A stretch of DNA of 64,000 bases from Bradyrhizobium diazoefficiens (GCF_016616235.1 NZ_CP067100.1:5391001-5455000); one strand, 5' to 3'. Positions 54,164-62,808 are shown, numbered from the stretch's first letter. The notes: generated by a model not told the origin, from the letters alone. Translations and numbers: made by a program.

Positions 54164-54196
54164 GAAGCTCTCGGGTGAGCAAAGGCGCCCCTGCGC

Positions 54197-54237
54197 CGTG
54201 CCCACCAGCTTTCTTCAATCGCGTTTAGGTGGGCACG
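54197..54237. repeat. Hairpin/repeat between convergent sufE and mucR
   Basis: CGTGCCCACC (54197-54206) and GGTGGGCACG (54228-54237), perfect 10-base arms, with further pairing AGCAAAGGCGC/GCGCTTTGC outside. GC-rich, part of the GTGGGCA-type repeat common in Bradyrhizobium intergenic regions; probably also a bidirectional transcription end. Confidence 0.65.
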
Positions 54238-54274
54238 CTGCGCTTTGCCCACTCTACGAGATCCGAGGCCCTGA

Positions 54275-54691
54275 TTACTTTCGCTTCCGCTGCTGCTGTC
54301 CGAGGCCCATCTGCTTGGCCAGTTGCGAGCGCGCCACCGCGTAGTTCGGGGCGACCATGGGATAGTCGGCCGGCAGCCCCCATTTCTCGCGGTACTGCTC
54401 CGGGGTCATATTGTACTGCGTGCGCAGATGCCGCTTCAGCGACTTGAAGCGCTTGCCGTCTTCGAGGCACACCAGATAATCCGGCGCGATCGACTTCTTC
54501 AGCGACACCGCAGGCTTCGCGGGCTCGAGCGGCACAGCTTCAGCCCGGCCTGACGACACCCGCACCAGGGCGCCGTGCACCTGGCTGATCAAGTTCGGAA
54601 TCTCGGCAGCCGGCGTCGGATTGTTGCCGACATAGGCCGACACGATGCTCGCGGTCAGCTCGATGAAATTCTTGGCCCCGGCATCCGACAT
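54275..54691 (-). CDS. mucR: MucR/Ros-family zinc-finger transcriptional regulator
   Basis: A 138-residue regulator. The C-terminal Ros/MucR zinc finger is clear: DYLVCLEDGKRFKSLKRHLR followed by QYNMTPEQYREKWGLPADYP. The first metal ligand is Cys near 75 with histidine downstream; the second Cys of classical Ros is absent, as in several rhizobial MucR proteins. The N-terminus MSDAGAKNFIELTASIVSAY matches. MucR proteins repress exopolysaccharide, motility and symbiosis genes by binding AT-rich DNA. Confidence 0.95.
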   Translation of the reverse strand: MSDAGAKNFIELTASIVSAYVGNNPTPAAEIPNLISQVHGALVRVSSGRAEAVPLEPAKPAVSLKKSIAPDYLVCLEDGKRFKSLKRHLRTQYNMTPEQYREKWGLPADYPMVAPNYAVARSQLAKQMGLGQQQRKRK

Positions 54692-54862
54692 GGGCTCGCC
54701 CTTCCCCTAAATCTCGCGTCAATCTTGCATCTATTGGCAGAGACGCCACCAAAGTATTCCGTGTCAACAATACATTCGGGTCAAATGAGATGACTGGCGA
54801 ACATGGGCTGATTACTGACGACGTGGCGAGAATGGCGCGGCTTTACTTGGATGCGGCGGAGT

Positions 54863-55720
54863 TCAGCCCCGCTGGTCGAGGTGCGCGCGCAGCTCGTCGA
54901 TCGAGGCAAAGCGCATCATGCCCTCCGGCATCTGCGCTTCGATCGAGCCGTCCGAATAGAGCGAATAGGCCATGCCGTCGACGACGCCGGATTTGAGCAC
55001 CGTCACGGGCGCCGGCTCGGCCGGCGGCTCCGGCTCCGGTGCAGGCGGGGGCGGAGCAGCCTCGGCGAAGGTCGACGGCGAACGCGGCGGCGGGCGGCGC
55101 GGGGCGGCCGGCGGCTCGCCTGGCCGTGCCCGGTCCGGCTTCGGCCACGCGTCGTCGAAGCTCGCGGGCGGTGTCTCTTGCGCCTCGGGGGGCATGCCAA
55201 GCGGCAGCGATGGGGAGCCCTCGGTGGCCTTCGCCTCCGCGCGCTCGCGCTCCTTGCGCGAGGTCGAGGCGAACAGCAGGTTGCGCCGGCGCGGCACTTC
55301 GGGAGCTGCGGGCGGCGCTTCCGGTTCCGGCGGCGATGGCTCGACTCGCGGACGCTCGCGCGCGGCGGCTTCGCTCTGCCAGGGCGGCGGACTTGCTGCC
55401 GGCGGCGCTGGCTCGCTCCTTGCTGCGGGAGCAAGTGCCGGCTCGGGCGCAGGCGCGCCCGGCATCGCAAGACCCGGCAGCACCGGCCTGACCCGAACTT
55501 CGGACGGCACAGTGGATCCGGCCAGCCGGCGGGCGATGCCCTTCAGCTCGAGCAGCACGACATGCAGGCCGACCAGTAACAGTCCGGAGCAGACGCCAAT
55601 GGTGCCGGAGATTATGAGGGTGCTGCCGAGGCTGAACTCCCTGACGGTGAAGCCAAAAGCGACCGCTAGGAGGCCCGCCACGACGGCGACGATGCCCGCG
55701 ATCAACAATGCCAAGGTCAT
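54863..55720 (-). CDS. Membrane protein with long Pro-rich cytoplasmic tail
   Basis: 285 residues. Two membrane helices (about 1-24 and 30-55) are followed by an extended Pro/Ala/Glu-rich region and a short C-terminal domain VVDGMAYSLYSDGSIEAQMP that ends in a helix (FASIDELRAHLDQRG). ATG 55720 (MTLALLIAGIVAVVAG) begins the first helix and is preferred to the longer start. I recall similar proteins in Bradyrhizobium of unknown function. Confidence 0.78.
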   Translation of the reverse strand: MTLALLIAGIVAVVAGLLAVAFGFTVREFSLGSTLIISGTIGVCSGLLLVGLHVVLLELKGIARRLAGSTVPSEVRVRPVLPGLAMPGAPAPEPALAPAARSEPAPPAASPPPWQSEAAARERPRVEPSPPEPEAPPAAPEVPRRRNLLFASTSRKERERAEAKATEGSPSLPLGMPPEAQETPPASFDDAWPKPDRARPGEPPAAPRRPPPRSPSTFAEAAPPPPAPEPEPPAEPAPVTVLKSGVVDGMAYSLYSDGSIEAQMPEGMMRFASIDELRAHLDQRG

Positions 55721-56038
55721 CGAACCCACCCCAAGCCGCGCATCCACACGCGGCATCCTCTAACTCTACGCCACGATACCGTCATACGATGTTCCACGCC
55801 AACGGCGAATTGTGGGCCACGTTCCTAAAGGGAAGGAAATCAGGGACTTATTCACATTCCCTTCAGCTAGCATTCGCTACAGCTGGACTGCTTCCAAGTT
55901 CCCGGTTTTGCTGCATCGCATCAGGAATTTAGCCATAATGCCCAATTACTTGGTAATGGAACTGCGCTATAGGGAGTCCGGGGATGAGGCCCGTGCGCAC
56001 CGGCAGGGCCGAGAGGGGATTCCAGGTCACCTATAGCC
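55721..56038. other. Divergent intergenic region, nothing specific seen
   Basis: About 318 bases between the leftward Pro-rich membrane gene and the rightward GT-C gene. Rather AT-rich in the middle (55830-55960). Short frames present are not supported by ribosome binding sites or recognisable sequence. Confidence 0.45.
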
Positions 56039-57688
56039 ATGACATCCATCACGACTTCGGCGATCGACACGCCTCTGCGGCGCTCGGTCGAACGGACTTG
56101 CGACGATCTCGCCATGCTGGTGCTGGCCGCGGTCGCCGTCATTGCAGGCTTGACCTTCCGCGACTACGGGCTCGGCTGGGACGACTACACCCACGCTGAA
56201 TATGCCGATCTGCTGCTGCGCATGTACGGTTCCGGTTTCCGGGACACCGCGGCACTCTCCTTTGCCAACCTCTACATGTATGGCGGCGGCTTCGACATGG
56301 TCGCAGCCCTGCTGCACAAGGTCATTCCGCTCGAGCTGTTCGAGACGCGACGCTTGGTCGGCGCGGTCGTCGGCGTGATCGGACTTGCGGTGACGTGGCG
56401 GCTCGGCCGCCGCGTCGGCGGGCCCCTTGCCGGTCTTGCCGCGCTGCTGCTGCTCGCGCTGTGCCCGATCTTCTACGGCCACATGTTCATGAACCCGAAG
56501 GATGCGCCCTTCGCGGTGGCCATGATCATCCTGATGCTCGGCCTCGTCCGCCTCGCCGAGGAATATCCGAATCCCTCGCCGCGCACGATCCTGATCGTCG
56601 GCTTAGGTGCAGGCCTCTCGCTCGGCTGTCGCGTCCTCGGCGGACTTGCGCTACTCTATGCCTTGCTGGGCTTCCTGCCGCTGCTGCTCGAGGAACTGCG
56701 CACTGAAGGCCTGCGCGAGGCGGTCCGCCGCTTCGCTCATGTCGTCTATGTGCTGCTGCCCGGCCTCGTGTTCGGCTATCTCGTGATGGGCCTGATCTGG
56801 CCGTGGTCGATCATGGAGCCCGGCAATCCCTTCGAGGCGCTGACCTATTTCTCGCATTTCTTCGAGAAGCCCTGGAAAGAGATGTTCGACGGCGCGATCG
56901 TCTCCGTGCCCGACATGCCCTGGTCCTATCTGCCGACGCTGTTCGCGCTCCAGCTGCCCGAGGTGATGCTGGTGCTGATGATCGGCGCCGTGGTCGGCAC
57001 CTTCGCGCTGCTGCCGCGCCGCGGGGTTCCGGCACGCCGCAAGACCATCCTGTTGATGCTCACGCTCGCAGCGACGCTGCCGCTCGCGATCGCGATGGTG
57101 AAGCGGCCGGCGCTGTACAACGGCATCCGCCATTTCGTGTTCGTGATCCCGCCGATGGCCGTGCTGGGCGGCATCGCCCTCGCCTGGACCATGGAGCGCC
57201 TGCGCGCTGCTCATCGCACCTGGCAGCCGGTCGTGCTCGCGACCTTCTGCTTCGGCCTCGCGCTCTCGCTCGCCGAGATGATCCGGCTGCATCCCTATCA
57301 ATACACCCACTTCAACCACATCGCCGGCACCGTGCGCGGCGCCGACGACCGCTTCATGCTGGACTATTGGGGCCTCGCGCTGAAGCAGGCCTCCGACGGG
57401 CTGCGCGAGCAACTGGTCGAGCGCCAGGAAGTGCCGCCGGCGGGCCGCAAATGGAAGGTCGCGGTGTGCGGCCCGCAGCGCCCGGCGCAGGTCGCGCTCG
57501 GCCCTGATTTCACCATCGGCTGGGACTCCAACGCGGCCGATTTCGCCATGACGCTCGGCGAGTTCTATTGCAAGGGCCTCACCGCGCCCGTGATGGTCGA
57601 GATCAAGCGCGACGACGTCGTGTTCGCCCGCGTCTACGACATCCGCGGCCGCAGCATTTCCAGCCTGCTCTCGATCCCGGCGCCGTAG
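56039..57688 (+). CDS. Polytopic GT-C-type glycosyltransferase-like membrane protein
   Basis: A 549-residue protein with about ten to twelve membrane helices. The first periplasmic loop has FRDYGLGWDDYTHAEYADLL, with the acidic DD pair expected for a GT-C (PMT/ArnT-like) active site. Later it has GHMFMNPKDAPFAVAM and the loop RLHPYQYTHFNHIAGTVRGA, ending in a periplasmic C-terminal domain. The polyprenyl-linked sugar donor and acceptor are not predictable. ATG 56039 has no strong ribosome binding site; an upstream GTG/ATG is not excluded. Confidence 0.82.
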   Translation: MTSITTSAIDTPLRRSVERTCDDLAMLVLAAVAVIAGLTFRDYGLGWDDYTHAEYADLLLRMYGSGFRDTAALSFANLYMYGGGFDMVAALLHKVIPLELFETRRLVGAVVGVIGLAVTWRLGRRVGGPLAGLAALLLLALCPIFYGHMFMNPKDAPFAVAMIILMLGLVRLAEEYPNPSPRTILIVGLGAGLSLGCRVLGGLALLYALLGFLPLLLEELRTEGLREAVRRFAHVVYVLLPGLVFGYLVMGLIWPWSIMEPGNPFEALTYFSHFFEKPWKEMFDGAIVSVPDMPWSYLPTLFALQLPEVMLVLMIGAVVGTFALLPRRGVPARRKTILLMLTLAATLPLAIAMVKRPALYNGIRHFVFVIPPMAVLGGIALAWTMERLRAAHRTWQPVVLATFCFGLALSLAEMIRLHPYQYTHFNHIAGTVRGADDRFMLDYWGLALKQASDGLREQLVERQEVPPAGRKWKVAVCGPQRPAQVALGPDFTIGWDSNAADFAMTLGEFYCKGLTAPVMVEIKRDDVVFARVYDIRGRSISSLLSIPAP

Positions 57689-57712
57689 TAGTTTCTCCGC
57701 ACCCCCTCCCGG

Positions 57713-57768
57713 ATGGAGCGGAGCGAAATCCGGGGCCACACGACTCCCCGCATTCCGCTCCGCTCCAT
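57713..57768. repeat. Palindromic intergenic repeat
   Basis: ATGGAGCGGAGCG (57713-57725) and CGCTCCGCTCCAT (57756-57768): perfect 13-base arms, with CCGGGG/CCCCG pairing within. Same style as the other dispersed repeats in this window; it lies just past the GT-C gene. Confidence 0.7.
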
Positions 57769-57865
57769 GCAGGCTACGCTTAACAGCCGCGCTTGGCCCG
57801 CCTTGCGGCCGATCTCTGCCGCGACTACCCTCCTCCCCGCAACAACGAGGTTCGGAGAGATCGCC

Positions 57866-58645
57866 ATGTCGCCAGCGGAAGCGCGCCTGAAGGAACTGCC
57901 GTCGAACATGACGGAGGCGGAGTGGCAGCAACGAGTCAATCTCGCCGCCTGCTATCGCCTCGTCGCGCTCTACGGCTGGGACGATCTGGTCGACACCCAC
58001 ATCTCCGCCCGCGTGCCCGGCCCCGACCATCACTTCCTGATCAATCCCTATGGGCTGATGTTCGACGAGATCACGGCCTCGAGCCTCGTCAAGGTCGACC
58101 TGCACGGCAACCAGCTCTCCGAGAGCGAGTACAGCATCAACCCGGCGGGCTTCACCATCCATTCGGCGATCCACGAAGTGCGCGAGGACGCGATCTGCGT
58201 GCTGCATCTCCACACCCTCGACGGCACCGCGGTGTCGAGCAGCGCCGAAGGTCTCTTGCCGCTGAACCAGACCGCGCAGCTCGTCACCCACGACCTCGCC
58301 TATCACGACTATGAGGGCATCGCGCTCGATCACGACGAGCGGCCGCGGCTCCAGAAGGACCTCGGCGACCACAACCACATGCTGCTGCGCAACCACGGCA
58401 CCTTGACCGTCGGCCGCTCGGTCGCCTCGGCCTTCGAGCGCATGTACCACCTCGAGCGCGCCTGCTCGATGCAGGTGCGCACCCGCGCGCTGGGCACGCC
58501 GGTTTATCCGGTCGAGGAGATCGCGATCGAGAAGAACACCGAGCTGCTCGCCAACCGCGACCGCGCCGAATTGCGCGCGACCAACCTCGTGTGGCCGCCG
58601 CTGCTGCGCAAGCTCGACCGCGAGCTTCCGGGGTATCGCTCTTGA
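57866..58645 (+). CDS. Class II aldolase/adducin family protein
   Basis: A 259-residue enzyme-like protein. The zinc-binding histidines are seen in VLHLHTLDG (near 113-115) and the later LLRNHGTLTVGRS. The N-terminal NLAACYRLVALYGWDDLVDT and PGPDHHFLINPYGLMFDEIT are typical of the adducin-head type. ATG 57866 has GGAGAG before it; the upstream open extension crosses a repeat and is not used. Substrate unknown. A strong terminator follows. Confidence 0.9.
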   Translation: MSPAEARLKELPSNMTEAEWQQRVNLAACYRLVALYGWDDLVDTHISARVPGPDHHFLINPYGLMFDEITASSLVKVDLHGNQLSESEYSINPAGFTIHSAIHEVREDAICVLHLHTLDGTAVSSSAEGLLPLNQTAQLVTHDLAYHDYEGIALDHDERPRLQKDLGDHNHMLLRNHGTLTVGRSVASAFERMYHLERACSMQVRTRALGTPVYPVEEIAIEKNTELLANRDRAELRATNLVWPPLLRKLDRELPGYRS

Positions 58646-58700
58646 AATTTTGCCGATTTCGTGTAGAGTAAACCTCAACATCCTCTGCACGTTTGGAATG

Positions 58701-58728
58701 AACGCCGCCCAATTCCGGGCGGCGTTTT
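58701..58728 (+). terminator. Intrinsic terminator after the aldolase-family gene
   Basis: AACGCCGCCC (58701-58710) and GGGCGGCGTT (58717-58726), perfect 10-base arms with a 6-base loop, running into TTTT. It isolates the following stressosome operon from upstream transcription. Confidence 0.85.
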
Positions 58729-58794
58729 AGTATGTCTCGTTTTACTTTGCCTTAAGTCTCATCTCTGCGATCGAGCTGCACGGGCGAAGCTACA

Positions 58795-58835
58795 TTGACA
58801 CGGTTTTGCCACCGGTGCGATAGTACGAATCGTAC
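58795..58835 (+). promoter_or_regulatory. Candidate promoter/operator of the stressosome operon
   Basis: TTGACA (58795-58800), 18-base spacer, GATAGT (58819-58824), then the palindrome GTACGA-A-TCGTAC (58823-58835) overlapping the -10 box. It lies about 140 bases upstream of rsbR, and no other gene fits between. The palindrome could be a repressor site. Box quality is moderate. Confidence 0.45.
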
Positions 58836-58970
58836 CGGCCAGCAACGAGTTGAGCTTCAGTTCCGCCGGATCGACGCGACCGGCATGTATGGCGTTCGCT
58901 ACAATTCCATCAAAACATAGCCGACCAGCTTCGACTGAGCCGGAACAGTATATTTGTGGCAGGAGGACGG

Positions 58971-59924
58971 ATGTCGGACCAACAATCCAGGCTGCAATCA
59001 TCTTCCATCCCGCTCAACGAGGCCGAGGTCGATCGCCGCAAGAGAATCGTCGACCTGTCGGGCGAGGACATCTCACGTATCGTCACGCTGCGGAACATGG
59101 TCGCGGAACACACCAGCCGCTACGTCGACGCCTTCTTCCGCCATCTCGATGATCTCGGCGAGGCACCAGCCCTGTTCGGCAAGCGCGAAGTCCTGGAAGA
59201 GGCCAAGCGCCGCAAACGCGAGCATCTCGCGGCAATGACCGCCGCTCAATATGATCGCAACTATGTCGAGCAGCGGGTCGCGCTGGCCCTGCTTTACAGC
59301 CGGCACGGCGTATCGACACCCGTGTTTCTCGGCGCGTTCCACCACTTGCTGCGGGCGCTCGGAAACGACATCATGAAAAGCGTGAAGGATCCGAACGACG
59401 CCTTCCAGCGCTTCATATCGCTGAAGAAGGTGGCATTCTTCGACATTGGCATCATGACGGATGTGCTGATCAGTGAACGCGAGCGCACCATCAACCTTCA
59501 GCAGGACGCGATCCGCGAGCTATCCACGCCCGTTCTCCAGATCCGCGAAGGGCTGCTGATTCTCCCGATCATCGGCATGATCGACTCCCAGCGCGCGAAA
59601 CAACTGACGGATGGACTTTTGCGAAGCATTCGCGCGAACCGGGCCAGAATGGTGGTGATGGACATCACCGGCGTCGCTGCGGTCGATTCCAAGGTCGCCA
59701 ATCACCTGATTCAGACGATCGCCGCGGCTCGGCTGATGGGCAGCACCGTGATCGTTACCGGCCTGTCCGCCGACGTTGCGCAGGCGCTGGTCGCGCTCGG
59801 CGTCGACCTCGGCAAGATCAGCACGACCGGAGATCTTCAGAGTGGACTGGAGGAAGCAGAGCGGATGCTCGGCTACCGGGTCGTTCGGACGAACGAGACG
59901 ACGGGGCCACGCCTTTCGGCATAG
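58971..59924 (+). CDS. rsbR: Stressosome scaffold RsbR, globin-like sensor plus STAS domain
   Basis: A 317-residue protein. Residues about 15-165 form a globin-coupled-sensor type helical domain; YSRHGVSTPVFLGAF (His112) lies where the proximal heme His of HemAT-like sensors sits, so heme binding is plausible (inference). A helix linker (about 165-190) leads to a STAS domain. The two sites corresponding to the threonines phosphorylated by RsbT in Bacillus RsbRA are serines here (Ser206 in GMIDSQRAKQ, Ser240 in VDSKVANH). ATG 58971 has AGGAGG four bases upstream. First gene of the operon; RsbR and RsbS build the stressosome core. Confidence 0.9.
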   Translation: MSDQQSRLQSSSIPLNEAEVDRRKRIVDLSGEDISRIVTLRNMVAEHTSRYVDAFFRHLDDLGEAPALFGKREVLEEAKRRKREHLAAMTAAQYDRNYVEQRVALALLYSRHGVSTPVFLGAFHHLLRALGNDIMKSVKDPNDAFQRFISLKKVAFFDIGIMTDVLISERERTINLQQDAIRELSTPVLQIREGLLILPIIGMIDSQRAKQLTDGLLRSIRANRARMVVMDITGVAAVDSKVANHLIQTIAAARLMGSTVIVTGLSADVAQALVALGVDLGKISTTGDLQSGLEEAERMLGYRVVRTNETTGPRLSA

Positions 59925-59934
59925 AGGACGCGCC

Positions 59935-60309
59935 ATGGCGATCCCCATCCTGAAGCAAGGCGATGTCCTGATCGCAAGCCTTCAGGCCGCTCCGACCGAT
60001 CAGGATCTGATCCAGCTCAAGGACGAGCTGGCCGAGAGGATCGGTCACTTCCGTTCGCGCATCGTCGCGATCGACGTCAGTGCGCTTGACGTGATGGATT
60101 CCTTCGCGACACGAACGTTGAGGAGCATCGCTCACGCGACCAAGCTGCGCGGCGCCAATACGGTGATCGTAGGCATCCAGCCCGACGTCGCATTTGCGAT
60201 GGTCCAGCTCGGGCTCACCCTTGACGGCATCGAAACCGCGCTCGATCTCGATGAAGGCCTGGCGCTGATGCGCGCGCAGCCGGACGGAGGAGCATCCGGT
60301 GACCGCTGA
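59935..60309 (+). CDS. rsbS: Stressosome scaffold RsbS (STAS only)
   Basis: A 124-residue single STAS-domain protein that together with RsbR forms the shell holding RsbT. The phosphorylatable Ser lies in DVMDSFATRTLRSIA (near 59), matching the known RsbS site in VDSF. It contains GIQPDVAFAMVQLGL, the standard STAS helix. ATG 59935 is 10 bases after rsbR; the stop overlaps rsbT by 11 bases. Confidence 0.93.
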   Translation: MAIPILKQGDVLIASLQAAPTDQDLIQLKDELAERIGHFRSRIVAIDVSALDVMDSFATRTLRSIAHATKLRGANTVIVGIQPDVAFAMVQLGLTLDGIETALDLDEGLALMRAQPDGGASGDR

Positions 60310-60703
60310 CGCCACCCGCGTTGCCATCAGACATGACGGCGACATCGTGGAGGCGCGGCAGAAGGGGCGTGAGCTGGCGCAGCAGATCGGATTTACGGGC
60401 AGCGACCTGACGCTCATCGCGACGGCGATCTCGGAAATTGCGCGAAACATCGTGGTATATGCCGGCCATGGGAACATCGATCTCAGCATCACCGAGAAGA
60501 ATGGCAAGCGTGGCCTGCTCGTCGTTGCCCGGGACGAGGGACCGGGCATCCCCGACATCGAACGCGCCATGCGCGACGGCTACTCCACCGGCAACAGCCT
60601 CGGCCTCGGTCTGCCGGGCTCCAGGCGGCTGATGGACGATTTCGAGATCGACTCGGCGGTCGGACGAGGAACGACCGTGATCATGCGGAAATGGAAGGCA
60701 TGA
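60299..60703 (+). CDS. rsbT: Serine/threonine switch kinase RsbT
   Basis: A 134-residue GHKL kinase that phosphorylates RsbS and RsbR on stress and is then released to act on an RsbU-type partner. The N box AISEIARNIVVYA (about 43-55), DEGPGIPD (near 80) and NSLGLGLPGSRRLMD (near 100) are intact. GTG 60299 start; it overlaps rsbS at one end and the phosphatase at the other. Confidence 0.93.
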   Translation: MTADATRVAIRHDGDIVEARQKGRELAQQIGFTGSDLTLIATAISEIARNIVVYAGHGNIDLSITEKNGKRGLLVVARDEGPGIPDIERAMRDGYSTGNSLGLGLPGSRRLMDDFEIDSAVGRGTTVIMRKWKA

Positions 60704-61326
60704 CCGGGGCACACGATCCCAACGCACGCGCGGGCCCCGTCGAATGGGGCGTGGCGTCCCGCGCGTTGCGCGGCCAACCGGAATCGGGCGACCTGCATTT
60801 CGTCGAAGCATTTTCGGGAGGCGTGCTGATCGCCGCGATCGACGGCCTCGGGCACGGCCCGGAGGCGGCGCTCGCATCGCGCATGGCCGCGGCGACCCTG
60901 CATGACCATCTCGGCGAACCCGTCACGACCTTGATGGAGCGATGCCACGCCGCGCTGCAGAAGAGTCGCGGCGTCGTGCTGAGCGTCGCGATCATCGAGG
61001 CGCGGGGTCGGGAGCTGACCTGGCTGGGCGTCGGAAATGTCGACGGCACGTTGTATCGCGCCAACGCAGTCCCGCCGCGCGAGTCGCTGCCGCACCGGGG
61101 CGGCGTCGTCGGCTATCAAATTCCGTCGCTTCGTCAGGCGACGCTTCCGCTCGCTGCCGGCGATACGCTTGTCTTCGCGACAGACGGCATCGACAGCGCC
61201 TTCAGCATGGAGTCTCCGATCGGTTGGCGCCCGCAAGGGGCCGCCGACCACATCCTGCGAAGCTACGGCAAGGACACCGATGACGCTCTCGTCCTTGTCG
61301 CCCGCGTGATCGGGGATGTTCCATGA
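60700..61326 (+). CDS. rsbX: Stressosome phosphatase RsbX-like (PP2C/SpoIIE fold)
   Basis: A 208-residue PP2C-type phosphatase expected to remove phosphate from RsbS/RsbR and reset the stressosome. Metal-binding aspartates appear in AAIDGLGHGPEAALAS (near 48) and FATDGIDSAFS (near 170). ATG 60700 forms an ATGA overlap with rsbT; ATG 60691 is three codons earlier and also possible. No sensor domain, unlike RsbU, so the RsbX role is the better match. Its stop overlaps the next kinase gene. Confidence 0.88.
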   Translation: MTGAHDPNARAGPVEWGVASRALRGQPESGDLHFVEAFSGGVLIAAIDGLGHGPEAALASRMAAATLHDHLGEPVTTLMERCHAALQKSRGVVLSVAIIEARGRELTWLGVGNVDGTLYRANAVPPRESLPHRGGVVGYQIPSLRQATLPLAAGDTLVFATDGIDSAFSMESPIGWRPQGAADHILRSYGKDTDDALVLVARVIGDVP

Positions 61327-62330
61327 CCCCGACGCGAGAGGAGATTCGCAGGGAATATGCCGGAAGTCTCGGCGGCTATCTGGTCGAGGCCGGCGAAGCC
61401 GCCCGATTGCACGCCCACGAACTCGGACGCAAGGCGCTTGCGGGCGGTGTCAGCGTGCTCGACATCGTCGCGCTTCATCATGAGGCACTTGCGGTATTGG
61501 CGCGCTCCGGATCGCTGCGGCTCGACCGGGCCGCGGAATTCCTGGCCGAGAGCCTTTCGCCCTTTGAAATGTCCATGCGCGGCTATCGCGAGGCCAATCG
61601 GCTGCTTTCCGTCGCGAACGCGGACCTGCTTCAGGCCAAGGCCGCAACCGACGCGGCCAATCGCGAGCTCGAAGCGTTCAGCTATTCGGTGGCGCACGAT
61701 CTGCGTGCGCCGTTGCGCAGCATCGACGGCTTCAGCCAAGCGGTGCTGGAGGATTGCGCCGAAGCGCTCGATGAGGCCGGGAAACGCCATCTGGGTTACG
61801 TGCGCGAAGCGGCGCAGGACATGGCCGCCCTGATCGACGGCTTGCTCAGCCTGTCGCGCGTGACGCGGAGCGAACTGCGCCGCGAGGCGATCGACCTTGC
61901 GGGGCTCGCGCGCGGCGTCCTTGCGCAACTCCAGCGAACGGCCCCCGGCCGCGTCGTGGAGACGGTGATCGCCGACGACCTGACCGCGCACGGCGATGCG
62001 CGGCTGCTGCAGAGTCTGCTGGAGAACCTGCTCGGAAACGCCTGGAAGTTCACGCGCGACCGCGCGGCCGCGAGGATCGAAGTAGGCTGCCTGACGCACA
62101 ACGGCCAATACATCTACTTTGTGCGCGACAACGGCGCCGGCTTCGATATGGCTTATGCCGACAAGCTGTTCCGCGCGTTCCAGCGGCTGCATTCAGCAGC
62201 CGAATTCGAAGGGACCGGCATCGGTCTGGCGACGGTGCAGCGGATCGTGAAGCGCCATGGCGGACGAATCTGGGCCGAGAGCGAAGTCGGACGCGGCGCA
62301 ACTTTCTTCTTTACACTTTGGAGCACCTGA
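61323..62330 (+). CDS. Histidine kinase with RsbU-type N-terminal domain
   Basis: A 335-residue soluble kinase. Residues about 8-80 (EYAGSLGGYLVEAGEAARLH, then VLDIVALHHEALAVL) look like the N-terminal domain by which RsbU is bound and activated by RsbT. A HisKA follows with FSYSVAHDLRAPLRSIDGFS (His125), then an HATPase (ENLLGNAWKFT, DNGAGFD, GTGIGLATV). So RsbT could switch on a histidine kinase instead of a PP2C phosphatase (inference from domain order). ATGA overlap with rsbX. Confidence 0.85.
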   Translation: MTPTREEIRREYAGSLGGYLVEAGEAARLHAHELGRKALAGGVSVLDIVALHHEALAVLARSGSLRLDRAAEFLAESLSPFEMSMRGYREANRLLSVANADLLQAKAATDAANRELEAFSYSVAHDLRAPLRSIDGFSQAVLEDCAEALDEAGKRHLGYVREAAQDMAALIDGLLSLSRVTRSELRREAIDLAGLARGVLAQLQRTAPGRVVETVIADDLTAHGDARLLQSLLENLLGNAWKFTRDRAAARIEVGCLTHNGQYIYFVRDNGAGFDMAYADKLFRAFQRLHSAAEFEGTGIGLATVQRIVKRHGGRIWAESEVGRGATFFFTLWST

Positions 62331-62331
62331 G

Positions 62332-62793
62332 ATGGCGGCTGAGGCAGCGATGTTCCATGACAAGCGCATCCTGCTGGTCGAGGACAACCCCAAGGATGAG
62401 GCCCTGACCCGGCGTGCCCTCCAGAAGCACAACTTCCAGGCCGCCGTCGTGGTGGCGCGTGACGGGGCCGAGGCGCTCGACTATCTGCTCGGATCGGACG
62501 GCACCCCCGCAGGGGCTTTGCCGCAATTGGTGCTGCTCGACCTCAAGCTTCCCAAAATCGACGGACTGGAAGTGCTGCGCCGCATACGCGCCAACGAGAC
62601 CACGCGGCTCTTGCCCGTCGTGATCCTGACCTCTTCCACGGAAGAGCGGGACATCCTGGAAGGATATCGGCTCGGCACCAACAGCTATGTGCGCAAGCCC
62701 GTCGATTTCGTCGCGTTCACCGAAGCCGTGCGGCAGCTCGGGCTGTACTGGCTTCTTCTCAACACCATGCCGCCGCTGCGCGGAACATCCTGA
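62332..62793 (+). CDS. Single-domain response regulator (CheY/Rcp1-like)
   Basis: A 153-residue receiver with no output domain: LLVEDNPKDEALTRRAL, phospho-acceptor Asp70 in VLLDLKLPKIDG, ILTSSTEERD and VRKPVDFVAF. It begins at ATG 62332 one base after the kinase stop (an ATG at 62350 is an alternative). As a receiver next to a bacteriophytochrome-style kinase, it probably takes phosphate from His125 of that kinase and passes it on. Confidence 0.9.
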   Translation: MAAEAAMFHDKRILLVEDNPKDEALTRRALQKHNFQAAVVVARDGAEALDYLLGSDGTPAGALPQLVLLDLKLPKIDGLEVLRRIRANETTRLLPVVILTSSTEERDILEGYRLGTNSYVRKPVDFVAFTEAVRQLGLYWLLLNTMPPLRGTS

Positions 62794-62808
62794 GCGCGGG
62801 AACTTCCG

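Noticed and set aside
56651..58690. 679-codon minus-strand frame
   Set aside because: Shadow of the GT-C and aldolase-family genes, which both have strong motifs and crosses the gap between them by chance.
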